Source of the DNA: an uncultured Alphaproteobacteria bacterium
GTDB taxonomy: Bacteria; Pseudomonadota; Alphaproteobacteria; Rhodobacterales; Rhodobacteraceae
DNA length: 44,804 nt
Direction: 5' to 3'
NCBI GenBank assembly: GCA_902599445.1
Contig: CACKFK010000013.1
Coordinates: 1-44,804, forward strand
The notes under the pieces are model-generated. The model did no database searches, was not told the DNA's origin, and saw nothing but the letters and a program-made list of their open reading frames with translations. The position numbers and the translations under genes are program-made. Below, in pieces: positions 25,206 to 32,605 of this stretch. Every line of letters starts with the position of its first letter. The stretch's first letter is position 1.

Positions 25206-25745
25206 CTAGGCAACCGATCTGGCTTTCTTCAAAAGATAACTTAGTGTTTCACGGTCGATCTCAAGTACTACTTCATAAGTGTCTGCTCCTGTAGGATTAA
25301 TTCTTACGGTTCGGGCACCCCTAATAGTTCCTGAAACAACGCCCCTGAATGTATCATTTTGAACCATCAAATCAATAACAGTAGTATTGCCTTCGACGTT
25401 TAAACCATGGATTTGCTCCGCTAGATCGCGCATTGCTGCCATTCGAGCTGACCTTATAGCCATTAAACGACGTTGATTTTCAGAGCGCCCAGGCTGTGAG
25501 GATACTACTGCATAACCGACCGCACTTATAGTAGGTATCTCTTCAACGCTGGCATCTAGAACTTCATTTATAGCGGCCACATGAGCAGCATCTTCCCCGC
25601 CACTTTGGGCCATGCTCATAGTGGTTATTGCCGCCTCCTCAGCAGTTGCCTGAGCATTTGCTGACAAAGCGTTCTGGAGTAAATTTGACTGACATCCAGT
25701 TAATGAACTCAATAAAGATATAAATAAGAAAATTCTACAATTCAT
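25206..25745 (-). CDS. flgP: FlgP-like outer-membrane lipoprotein (LPP20 family)
   Basis: A 179 aa lipoprotein with lipobox LTGC at residues 15-18. The C-terminal domain (ISAVGYAVVSSQPGRSENQR, RLMAIRSARMAAMRDLAEQI, VSGTIRGARTVRINPTGADT, YEVVLEIDRETL) is the LPP20/FlgP type. In Vibrio and Campylobacter FlgP forms an outer-membrane disk around the flagellar motor. It is first in the flgP-flgT-...-DUF2802 run and has a sigma-54-type site about 60-70 bases upstream. FlgO, its frequent partner, is not found in the window. Confidence 0.82.
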   Translation of the reverse strand: MNCRIFLFISLLSSLTGCQSNLLQNALSANAQATAEEAAITTMSMAQSGGEDAAHVAAINEVLDASVEEIPTISAVGYAVVSSQPGRSENQRRLMAIRSARMAAMRDLAEQIHGLNVEGNTTVIDLMVQNDTFRGVVSGTIRGARTVRINPTGADTYEVVLEIDRETLSYLLKKARSVA

Positions 25746-25801
25746 TTTGCTTTACTCCATTCGATGGGTCTCGTTTTCATAGTTTATTGCTAGGCTCTTG
25801 A

Positions 25802-25817
25802 TGCATAGAGTATGCCA
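25802..25817 (-). promoter_or_regulatory. Candidate sigma-54 promoter of flgP operon
   Basis: On the minus strand TGGCATACTCTATGCA, matching TGGCAY-N5-NTGCA with correct spacing. Start of transcription predicted near 25791, about 45 bases before the flgP ATG. Confidence 0.72.
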
Positions 25818-25877
25818 ATTCATTCATTTTTCATGCTGAAACAGGTTTTATAGTTTTTTTTACTCATTTGTTAACAC

Positions 25878-25893
25878 TGGCATGGATTTTGCC
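25878..25893 (+). promoter_or_regulatory. Candidate sigma-54 promoter of flhA operon
   Basis: Plus strand TGGCATGGATTTTGCC, a strong match with exact spacing. Start of transcription predicted near 25904, leaving a leader of about 130 bases before flhA. Confidence 0.8.
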
Positions 25894-25959
25894 TCTTACT
25901 TATTAAGTAAAGTACCTTTTTAAAATTATGATGAAATTATTTACGAGAATGTGCAAATA

Positions 25960-26046
25960 ATGACTAATGAAAACAATGATTTAAGCCTTTTTCTAATAAT
26001 TGTTAGAAAGAGTATCGGTGTCGGAGTTTTGACGTCATGGAATTGA
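25960..26046 (+). CDS. Possible leader peptide overlapping flhA
   Basis: ATG ACT AAT GAA opens a 28-residue frame (MTNENNDLSLFLIIVRKSIG plus 8 residues) that ends at a TGA 7 bases inside flhA, in another frame. It lies in the predicted 130-base leader and overlaps the flhA start, so translational coupling is possible. No strong ribosome-binding site is seen before it. Chance is a real alternative. Confidence 0.25.
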   Translation: MTNENNDLSLFLIIVRKSIGVGVLTSWN

Positions 26047-28124
26047 CTGCTGGAAAATTTAGTTTTAAAAATTTAGGAGGAGCTTTAAAGGTAGGTATCC
26101 TTCCCATTGGCATTTTAGCTGTCGTAGCTATGATGGTTTTGCCGTTGCCAGCCTACTTATTAGATTTATTTTTTGTAACTAACATCCTTGTATCTTTATT
26201 AGTTTTAATGGTAGCGATGCATACCTATCGTCCTTTAGATTTCTCTAGTTTCCCAAGCTTACTATTGATAGCGACTGTGTTGCGTTTGGCACTAAATGTT
26301 GCTTCTACCAGGGTGGTGTTGGCGGATGGTCATACGGGTAGTGATTCTGCAGGTAAGGTAATTGAAGCTTTTGGCAAGTTTATAATTGCTAGTAATTATG
26401 CTGTTGGTATTTTTGTCTTTGTAATCTTGGTAATCATTAACCTAGTAGTTATCACTAGGGGTGCCGGAAGAGTCTCAGAAGTTTCTGCCAGATTCACCTT
26501 GGATGCAATGCCAGGAAAGCAAATGGCCATTGATGCAGATTTAAATGCAGGGATACTGGATGCAGAGCAAGCTACGGCTAAACGGGACGAAATAGCGAAG
26601 GAAGCTGATTTTTATGGCGCAATGGATGGTGCTTCTAAATTTGTAAAAGGGGATGCTATCGCTGGGATTTTAATTCTAGCTATTAATATTGTTGGCGGAT
26701 TAATCATAGGATTAACTCAACATGAGTTAGCATTGGAGGAAGCTGCCCAAACTTACATACTGTTATCAATAGGGGATGGACTTGTAGCACAAATCCCGTC
26801 TTTATTATTGGCTATTGCTACCGCAATAATAGTTACAAGAGTCTCATCTAATCAAGATATGGCTGAACATATTGGTAGCCAAATAAACCTTTCGAGAGCC
26901 TGGCTACCAGTATCAGGAGTTCTTCTCCTGATTGGACTTGTCCCGGGCATGCCTAACACACTATTTCTTCTAGCTGGTGCTATCGCAGGTTTGGTTGGCT
27001 ATCTTTCAATGAACCTCAAACAGAATACGATGCAATCAGACGAGGAATCCGAACCTATGGCGGAAGAGGACGCATCAGCCGAAGGGGCAATAGATTTGGA
27101 TGATGTCACTGATTATTCTCCAATCTCAATACAGTTGGGTTACGGTCTTGTTGAGATGGTCGACGATGATACGGGCGGGCCTTTAATTAGCAGAGTTACA
27201 GGAATAAGAAGAGAGGTTTCGAAAGTTCTTGGGTTTGTAGTACCCCCAGTTAGGATCAAAGATGACCTGGCACTATCAGCTAATCAATATAGGATAAGAA
27301 TAGGTCAAACTATAGTAGGGGAAGATATTATCTATCCTGATGGTTTCTTGTGTATCGCGGGAGAAGATGTATCTGTAAAGATAGCTGGTCATGAAGTTAA
27401 AGATCCCTCCTTTGGGATGGATGCCGTTTGGATAAAATCCAATCAAAAATCAGAGGCTGAATCCAAAGGCTATGTCGTCATTGCCCCAGAGTCAGTTTTA
27501 GCTACACATCTAAGTCAAATCTTGAACCGATTTGCCGGGCAACTTATCGGTCAGGATGACGTTCAAGTCTTATTAGACAATTTGTCAAAAACAGCACCGA
27601 ATTTAGTAGAATCAGTAATTCCTAAATTAGTTCCGCTTCACAATCTCACAGGAATATTAAGGGAATTGTTGTCAGAAAGAGTTCCAGTTAGTGATCTAAG
27701 GAGTATCCTTGAAACATTAGCTAGTATTTCTGGGCGCAACTTATCAGTTATCGACACTGCTGAGGCTCTTCGGCCGACACTAGCGGGATTATTAATTCAG
27801 CAAATAGCACCATTAAACCAGCCTTTGCCCGTCATTACATTAGATGCTGACTTAGAGCAGATGCTTATTAAAATGGCGAGGCAAAGTGGTGAGGAAGGAT
27901 TAGTCTTAGACAATGAATTAGCCCAAAAACTGCTTACAAAAATTGCTGAGACTACTCAGAAACTAAGTAATGAAGGTAAAACTGCGGCGCTTGTTGTCTC
28001 ACCCGCGATTAGAAGACAATTTTCTGCAATTGTTAGACAGCATGTCGAAGAGATGATTGTACTGGCATTCACTGAATTGCCTGACAATAGAAAAATTAAC
28101 GTCGTAGCTTCTATAGCAGGTTAG
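26037..28124 (+). CDS. flhA: Flagellar export gate protein FlhA
   Basis: FlhA is the large inner-membrane component of the flagellar type III export gate. About eight membrane segments fill residues 20-330. The FHIPEP signature region is clear: SFPSLLLIATVLRLALNVAS, then ITRGAGRVSEVSARFTLDAM and PGKQMAIDADLNAGILD, followed by YGAMDGASKFVKGDAIAG. The cytoplasmic C-terminal domain (residues 350-695) carries ISIQLGYGLVEMVDDDTGG and the VLATHLSQIL/LVPKLVPLHNLTGILRELLSE-type block. 695 aa is the normal length. It opens the flhA-flhF-flhG-fliA run and has its own sigma-54-type site. Confidence 0.97.
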   Translation: MELTAGKFSFKNLGGALKVGILPIGILAVVAMMVLPLPAYLLDLFFVTNILVSLLVLMVAMHTYRPLDFSSFPSLLLIATVLRLALNVASTRVVLADGHTGSDSAGKVIEAFGKFIIASNYAVGIFVFVILVIINLVVITRGAGRVSEVSARFTLDAMPGKQMAIDADLNAGILDAEQATAKRDEIAKEADFYGAMDGASKFVKGDAIAGILILAINIVGGLIIGLTQHELALEEAAQTYILLSIGDGLVAQIPSLLLAIATAIIVTRVSSNQDMAEHIGSQINLSRAWLPVSGVLLLIGLVPGMPNTLFLLAGAIAGLVGYLSMNLKQNTMQSDEESEPMAEEDASAEGAIDLDDVTDYSPISIQLGYGLVEMVDDDTGGPLISRVTGIRREVSKVLGFVVPPVRIKDDLALSANQYRIRIGQTIVGEDIIYPDGFLCIAGEDVSVKIAGHEVKDPSFGMDAVWIKSNQKSEAESKGYVVIAPESVLATHLSQILNRFAGQLIGQDDVQVLLDNLSKTAPNLVESVIPKLVPLHNLTGILRELLSERVPVSDLRSILETLASISGRNLSVIDTAEALRPTLAGLLIQQIAPLNQPLPVITLDADLEQMLIKMARQSGEEGLVLDNELAQKLLTKIAETTQKLSNEGKTAALVVSPAIRRQFSAIVRQHVEEMIVLAFTELPDNRKINVVASIAG

Positions 28125-28164
28125 GACTTGGATAATACTAAACTAAAAATCGGAGGGTTTTAAA

Positions 28165-29322
28165 ATGACAATACTTACAGTGCGTGCCAACGATACGGCA
28201 TCTGCTATGGAAGAAATAGTAGAAAAACTTGGAACTGAGTCATACATTCTAGATACCAAGAAGGTTGGTAATGAGATGCTAATTAAAGCAACTAATAACC
28301 CTATCCAGAAACCACGAATTGGAAAGGGTTCACACCAGAAATTTTCAAAGATGATGTCTAAAGAGTTAAACAGCAAGCTTTCTGGAGCAGATCTTGCGAA
28401 TAGAAAAGACAAAAAAACGAGGAGTGATACATTAAGTCAATTTTCCTCTCAAAATGATATAGACACTACTAGTATAGTACAGGAAATGGGATTAGAGTTG
28501 CAATCTTTGAGGAATGCCCTAGATGGTATGGTTTTGACGGACATGGCGGGATTAAGTCCTAACTTACAAAGTACTACTAAGGTGAGGCTGCAAAAGCTTG
28601 GCTTCTCGGGTCATGTTCTGAAAATGTTCAAATCTTCTATAATTAATGCTGAATATGAAGAAGGTAAGAGTAATTTTTTGAATAGTTTGGCTGGTGAGTT
28701 AGCAAATGATGATCCAAATGAAGCCATTTTAAACAGCCGTTATATTTTTGTCCTTGGCGCAAGCGGAAGTGGCAAAACTACACTTTCTGCGAAGTTTGCG
28801 GCAAGGATCGCCCAAGAAAGTAAGGAAAGATCAGTAGCACTAGGTCAACTTGGCACGCATAAAGATGTGCATATAGACAGTCTCAAGTCTTTTTCGCGTC
28901 TTATCAATGTACCGAACATTAATATGAGCGCAGATAATGCTGTAAAAAAATTAATAGGAATAGACCAGAAAGTGGTAGTAGATGTTTGCTTAGATGTAAG
29001 TGAAACGTTGAAAACAATAAATTCACTAAAGGATAAGGTGGGGGCAGGGAATGTTCTTACCATTATAATTTCACCTGCCGGATCCAGTAAACATTATATA
29101 AACAAATTAGCTGGAAACTTTGGTCATCTTAAGCCTTTAATTGCGTTTACTAAGACGGATGAGAATGCAATTTCGCCGGAAGAATTCTCTGAAATAACTG
29201 CCCATAATCTATCTATAGGTTATTTGACAGGGACTAAATCTATATTAAATTCTCTTTCTTTTGTAGATCAGAGCTATTTGGCTCAATATTTGAAAGAAAG
29301 TATCGGTAGTTTTAATCAGTGA
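28165..29322 (+). CDS. flhF: Flagellar SRP-type GTPase FlhF, atypical G3 region
   Basis: FlhF places the polar flagellum and sets its number together with FlhG. The N-terminal part (MTILTVRANDTASAMEEIVE, LGTESYILDTKKVGNEMLIKA-type) is the B-domain start, a low-complexity linker follows, and the NG domain begins near residue 190 with the P-loop GASGSGKTT. The G4 motif TKTD is present near residue 330. The G3 motif DTAG expected in SRP GTPases is replaced by VVVDVCLDVSE, so GTP hydrolysis may be altered. Length 385 aa is normal. GGAGGG precedes the ATG. Context (flhA before, flhG after) supports the call. Confidence 0.88.
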   Translation: MTILTVRANDTASAMEEIVEKLGTESYILDTKKVGNEMLIKATNNPIQKPRIGKGSHQKFSKMMSKELNSKLSGADLANRKDKKTRSDTLSQFSSQNDIDTTSIVQEMGLELQSLRNALDGMVLTDMAGLSPNLQSTTKVRLQKLGFSGHVLKMFKSSIINAEYEEGKSNFLNSLAGELANDDPNEAILNSRYIFVLGASGSGKTTLSAKFAARIAQESKERSVALGQLGTHKDVHIDSLKSFSRLINVPNINMSADNAVKKLIGIDQKVVVDVCLDVSETLKTINSLKDKVGAGNVLTIIISPAGSSKHYINKLAGNFGHLKPLIAFTKTDENAISPEEFSEITAHNLSIGYLTGTKSILNSLSFVDQSYLAQYLKESIGSFNQ

Positions 29323-29331
29323 GGAAATGAT

Positions 29332-30105
29332 ATGACAACCTCTATAGCCGTTGCTAGTGGTAAAGGTGGAGTTGGAAAGACAAGTATAGCCGTCAATCTA
29401 GCCTTGACTTTATGCCGTCTAGGTTCCCGAGTAGTATTGTTTGATGCTGATTTTGGTTTGGCAAATTCTCATATATTGTTGGGTGTGAACCCAAAAAAAA
29501 CTGCACAAGACATACTGCTTTCTAAAACTCCAACAAAGGAAGCCTTATCTACGGGACCGCTAGGGTTAAAGTTTTTATCAGGTGGAAGCGGTTTAACTGA
29601 ACTTCTAAACCTGGAGGTGAAAGCAAGATATGAACTTATTCGAACACTTGATACTATTGCTGAATCTACGGATGTACTTGTTGTTGATGTACCAGCAGGT
29701 GCATCGGATAGCTCAATAACATTTTCTGCAGCTGTAGACAGATTAGTAGTGGTTTTAGTAGGCGAACCCACCAGTTTCATGGATGCCTATACTTTCATTA
29801 AAGCTGCGAGTTTGGAAGCAGGGGTTGAACAGTTTTCAGTTATAGTTAATATGGTTGAGGATGAAAAACAAGGTTTACAGCATTTCTCAAAATTTCAAGC
29901 CATTGTAAACCGATTTCTTGATGTCAAACTATCCTATTGTGGCCATGTACCTTTCTCGCATAGGATAAGGCAATCAGTAGTTCAGCGAAAGCCAATCATG
30001 ATCACAAAGCAGGATACATTAGAGTCTCGAGCATTTATGGGAGTCGCAAAATCAGTTCAGAGTACTCCTAAAAACCAACCCAAAGGAGTAGCTTTCTTCG
30101 ATTAA
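29332..30105 (+). CDS. flhG: Flagellar number regulator FlhG/FleN (MinD-type ATPase)
   Basis: A 257 aa MinD/ParA-type ATPase that limits flagellar number with FlhF. The deviant Walker A motif SGKGGVGKTS is at residues 9-18, followed by VVLFDADFGLANSHILLG (Walker A' type) and VLVVDVPAGASDS (switch II / Walker B). The usual D of DxPAG is present. It starts 9 bases after flhF and precedes fliA, the arrangement of Pseudomonas and Vibrio. No FleQ/FlrA gene, its usual partner in gammaproteobacteria, is in the window. Confidence 0.93.
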   Translation: MTTSIAVASGKGGVGKTSIAVNLALTLCRLGSRVVLFDADFGLANSHILLGVNPKKTAQDILLSKTPTKEALSTGPLGLKFLSGGSGLTELLNLEVKARYELIRTLDTIAESTDVLVVDVPAGASDSSITFSAAVDRLVVVLVGEPTSFMDAYTFIKAASLEAGVEQFSVIVNMVEDEKQGLQHFSKFQAIVNRFLDVKLSYCGHVPFSHRIRQSVVQRKPIMITKQDTLESRAFMGVAKSVQSTPKNQPKGVAFFD

Positions 30106-30132
30106 AGAAATATTGTGAAGGAAAGAATGCAA

Positions 30133-30840
30133 ATGAAGAATACCTATACCGAAGCAAATCCTGGTGTTGAGAGCTTGATCCATGATAACATGGAACTAGT
30201 TCGAAAGATTGCATGGCATATGCATGGTCGGGTTCGGAACGCTGTTGAAATAGATGATCTCCTCCAAGTGGGATATTTTGGTTTAGTGAATGCTGCTCAA
30301 AAATATAGTAAAAAAGAAGGGGCAACTTTTTCGAGTTATGCAGTGATCCGCATTAAGGGTGCAATTGTTGATTATCTGAGGAAAAGTTCGAATTTATGTC
30401 GCACAACAATCCAAATGCAACAGAAAGCAAAAAAAGCAGAAGAAATGCTACGCTCAGAACTGCAAAGGGATCCTACTAACCTAGAAATGGCAAAAAAGCT
30501 AGGGATGGAACTAGAAGAATATGAGGAATGGGAACTGGCTTTCAATGCTAATGTGCATCAGTCACTTGACTCAGTTTATGACGAATATTCAATTTGGTTC
30601 GCTTCAAGAGATAGTAGTCCTGAACAAGCCTTATCTGATTCCGAACTAAAAGACACCTTAAAAGGAGCATTATCTACTTTGCCAAAGAAAGAAGCTTTAG
30701 TAATTCAATTATACTATGTGGAAGAATTAAATGTATATGAGATAGCAGAAGTGTTGGAAATAACGACTGGCAGAGTTTCTCAAATTAAGAAATCAGCAAT
30801 ATCAAAACTACGAGATATAGTAAGCCATTCTTTAGCATAA
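30133..30840 (+). CDS. fliA: RNA polymerase sigma-28 factor FliA
   Basis: Sigma factor for late flagellar genes. Region 2 (NMELVRKIAWHMHGRVRNAV, EIDDLLQVGYFGLVNAAQKY, FSSYAVIRIKGAIVDYLRKS) and region 4 (LSTLPKKEALVIQLYYVEEL, YEIAEVLEITTGRVSQIKKS) are clear and match FliA. I prefer ATG 30133 (235 aa), 10 bases after AAGGA; GTG 30115 or ATG 30127 are alternatives. FlgM is encoded at 22467-22781. Regions 2, 3 and 4 are intact. Confidence 0.95.
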   Translation: MKNTYTEANPGVESLIHDNMELVRKIAWHMHGRVRNAVEIDDLLQVGYFGLVNAAQKYSKKEGATFSSYAVIRIKGAIVDYLRKSSNLCRTTIQMQQKAKKAEEMLRSELQRDPTNLEMAKKLGMELEEYEEWELAFNANVHQSLDSVYDEYSIWFASRDSSPEQALSDSELKDTLKGALSTLPKKEALVIQLYYVEELNVYEIAEVLEITTGRVSQIKKSAISKLRDIVSHSLA

Positions 30841-30851
30841 TATGGTGGGTT

Positions 30852-31265
30852 GTGGCTAAAAAAGACTTTTATCAAACAAAATCAATCCATATGGCAGTTC
30901 AAACTGCTGAACTGAATTTGCTGGGGTATGATTTAGAGCAAGAGTTGTCGCTTTCATGTAGTTTAATGAATATCTCACGAGGCCATTGTACAATTAAAGT
31001 AAGACCAATTGACGTGATGACCTTTAAAAATGATGGGAACATTGAGATCTCCATAGACAGGCCAGTCATGAAAGCTGAAGTTTGTATATGTAAAAAGCGA
31101 TTTTCAGAGTTGTGCCATCTGTTAAATAACGATGCTAACAGACCTGTAACAGTAATAATGATGCTAAGCGCACCGCTCTCAGTAAATTTAGCCGGAGATC
31201 TATTAATTAGTTCTGCCGCCAAATTAACTATAGTTGATTTGTCTTGGATAATACCGCTAAAGTAA
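30852..31265 (+). CDS. Unknown protein downstream of fliA
   Basis: A 137 aa soluble protein that I do not recognise. It starts with GTG at 30852 after a GGTGGG stretch, 11 bases past fliA, so it is probably in the same transcript. The sequence is rich in beta-type segments (CTIKVRPIDVMTFKNDGNIE, RPVTVIMMLSAPLSVNLAGD) and has four cysteines, including the close pair VCICKKR. The size and beta-rich character would fit a small regulatory domain such as PilZ, but the PilZ RxxxR and DxSxxG motifs are not seen. Confidence 0.65.
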   Translation: MAKKDFYQTKSIHMAVQTAELNLLGYDLEQELSLSCSLMNISRGHCTIKVRPIDVMTFKNDGNIEISIDRPVMKAEVCICKKRFSELCHLLNNDANRPVTVIMMLSAPLSVNLAGDLLISSAAKLTIVDLSWIIPLK

Positions 31266-31273
31266 TTGTCGCG

Positions 31274-32056
31274 CTAGCCGATCAATCTATCGGTAGCCTC
31301 TCCTTCAGCTTCAAGCATTTTTGCATTGCCGTTGAATGCTTGTTGAGCACGTATTAGTCTTACTAGTTCTGTTGAGATATCAGTATTTGAATTTTCAAGG
31401 CTTCCACCTTGTATTAAACCAAATCCTAATTCCTTTGGATTTCCAACAGTTGCAGTGCCTGACTCAGGGGTTTCAATAAAATTTCCTATTCCAGTAGATT
31501 TTAGACGGGTTTCGTTTGCAAATTTGGCTAAAGCTACTTGACCAATTGTTAGGAACTCTGAAATTCCGTATGACGCTTTTATTTTTCCATCAGGTTCAAC
31601 TTTTACATTGGTTAGTTTTTGTGCTGGCTTTCCATCCACTGAAACATTGAAAGGTAATTTGATAGGATTCTGATTCTTGTCTAGTAGAGAAATGTTTTCA
31701 GAGTTTACCACAAAACCTTGAGAATTCACTGTAAAGGACCCAGCCCGTGAATAAGTAAGAACGCCAGCCGATTCTCGAGTATCAAGAAGAAACATACCAC
31801 TTCCAACTATACCTAAATCTAAGGCATCACCAGTTTCTTTCAAACTCCCTTGGGAATGCATGCGGCGAGGATCGGTCAAAGATATGCCTAACCCACTGCC
31901 AGCTCCTGGTCTTAACCCCACTTGTTCAGAATAGACATCATTGAATGATGCCATACTTTTCTTGAAACCAATAGAGTTTGCATTAGCTATATTATTTGAA
32001 ATAACCGCAATCTCTTGAGAAACACCTGCTAAACCAGATCTAATGACAGATATCAT
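31274..32056 (-). CDS. Extra hook/rod protein of the FlgE/F/G family
   Basis: A 260 aa paralog of the rod and hook proteins, separate from the main flg genes. The N-terminus (IRSGLAGVSQEIAVISNNIA, NANSIGFKKSMASFNDVYSE) and C-terminus (GSLENSNTDISTELVRLIRA, QQAFNGNAKMLEAEGE) are family-typical, as is LDLGIVGSGMFLLDTR. It lacks the MDR start of FlgF and differs from FlgG in the conserved ends; its N-terminus is closer to FlgE. ATG 32056 with AAGGG upstream is chosen over TTG 32062. A short hook-like or rod protein for a second structure, or a FlgF variant, are possible roles. Confidence 0.85.
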   Translation of the reverse strand: MISVIRSGLAGVSQEIAVISNNIANANSIGFKKSMASFNDVYSEQVGLRPGAGSGLGISLTDPRRMHSQGSLKETGDALDLGIVGSGMFLLDTRESAGVLTYSRAGSFTVNSQGFVVNSENISLLDKNQNPIKLPFNVSVDGKPAQKLTNVKVEPDGKIKASYGISEFLTIGQVALAKFANETRLKSTGIGNFIETPESGTATVGNPKELGFGLIQGGSLENSNTDISTELVRLIRAQQAFNGNAKMLEAEGEATDRLIG

Positions 32057-32082
32057 TTTCAAATCCCTTCAAGCCCAGTTGA

Positions 32083-32098
32083 TACAAATTTTGTGCCA
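32083..32098 (-). promoter_or_regulatory. Weak sigma-54-like site before the extra hook/rod gene
   Basis: On the minus strand TGGCACAAAATTTGTA. The -24 part is perfect and spacing is right, but the -12 GC is GT. Predicted start near 32072, 16 bases before the ATG. Confidence 0.4.
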
Positions 32099-32206
32099 AA
32101 GATACAAAGAATAGGCTCTTAAATTAAGAAATAAATAAAATAAGTCGTTGGACAACCACATGTTTTATTTGTAAATTGTCGATGATAGATTATTGTAGAG
32201 GTTGAA

Positions 32207-32605
32207 ATGTCTCCTAACACAGCTAACTCTGAAAGAGCCTTGGTTCCAATAAAGAAACTATCGCCGCCTGCGGTCATAGAGAAAAATAGAAATTTGGCAC
32301 CATTAGATTTAGTGAACGGAAATCTTTCGTTAAGTTCCAGAGAAGAGGTAAAGAAATTATTACCAGATATAATGGGTAAAGCATTAGCTAGAATATGGAT
32401 TGATCAGGATTTTCGTAGAGATTTTTCTTCAGATCCACATTCTACTTTAGAACAAAATGGAGTGTACCTTCCTGAGACAATGGTTGTTGAGTTCCAAAAA
32501 CCAAATTCGGATAGGCCAAGGATCGTTGTATATGAGAGAAGACCAGGTTCAAAATTTAAAGCTAGGGTTTTTTATCTTCAATTAGTTATGATGGCTGGTC
32601 GTTGA
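32207..32605 (+). CDS. Nitrile-hydratase-alpha/NHLP-leader-like protein
   Basis: A 132 aa protein. Residues 55-105, IMGKALARIWIDQDFRRDFS then SDPHSTLEQNGVYLPETMVV, follow the pattern A.A..D..FR..L..DP...L.e.Gv.lPe.v.v of the nitrile hydratase alpha fold used as NHLP leader in some RiPP precursors. The tail (RRPGSKFKARVFYLQLVMMA) lacks Cys, and has few Ser/Thr, and no modifying enzyme gene is nearby, so a RiPP precursor is unlikely. No metal-binding CxxCSC motif of nitrile hydratase is present. Its stop overlaps the ATG of the next gene by one base, so the two are probably translated together. Confidence 0.6.
   Translation: MSPNTANSERALVPIKKLSPPAVIEKNRNLAPLDLVNGNLSLSSREEVKKLLPDIMGKALARIWIDQDFRRDFSSDPHSTLEQNGVYLPETMVVEFQKPNSDRPRIVVYERRPGSKFKARVFYLQLVMMAGR

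Noticed and set aside
31273-31297. Hairpin GCTA-CCGAT / ATCGG-TAGC at the end of the extra hook/rod gene
   Set aside because: It lies inside the coding end and has no T run on either strand, so it is not a convincing terminator.
32100-32206. sigma-28 promoter before the NHLP-like gene
   Set aside because: GTCGATGA resembles a -10 element but no TAAA lies at the required 15-base distance.
32207-32605. RiPP precursor with NHLP leader
   Set aside because: The tail has no Cys and few Ser/Thr, there is no double-glycine cleavage site, and no cyclase, dehydratase or exporter gene is in the neighbourhood.
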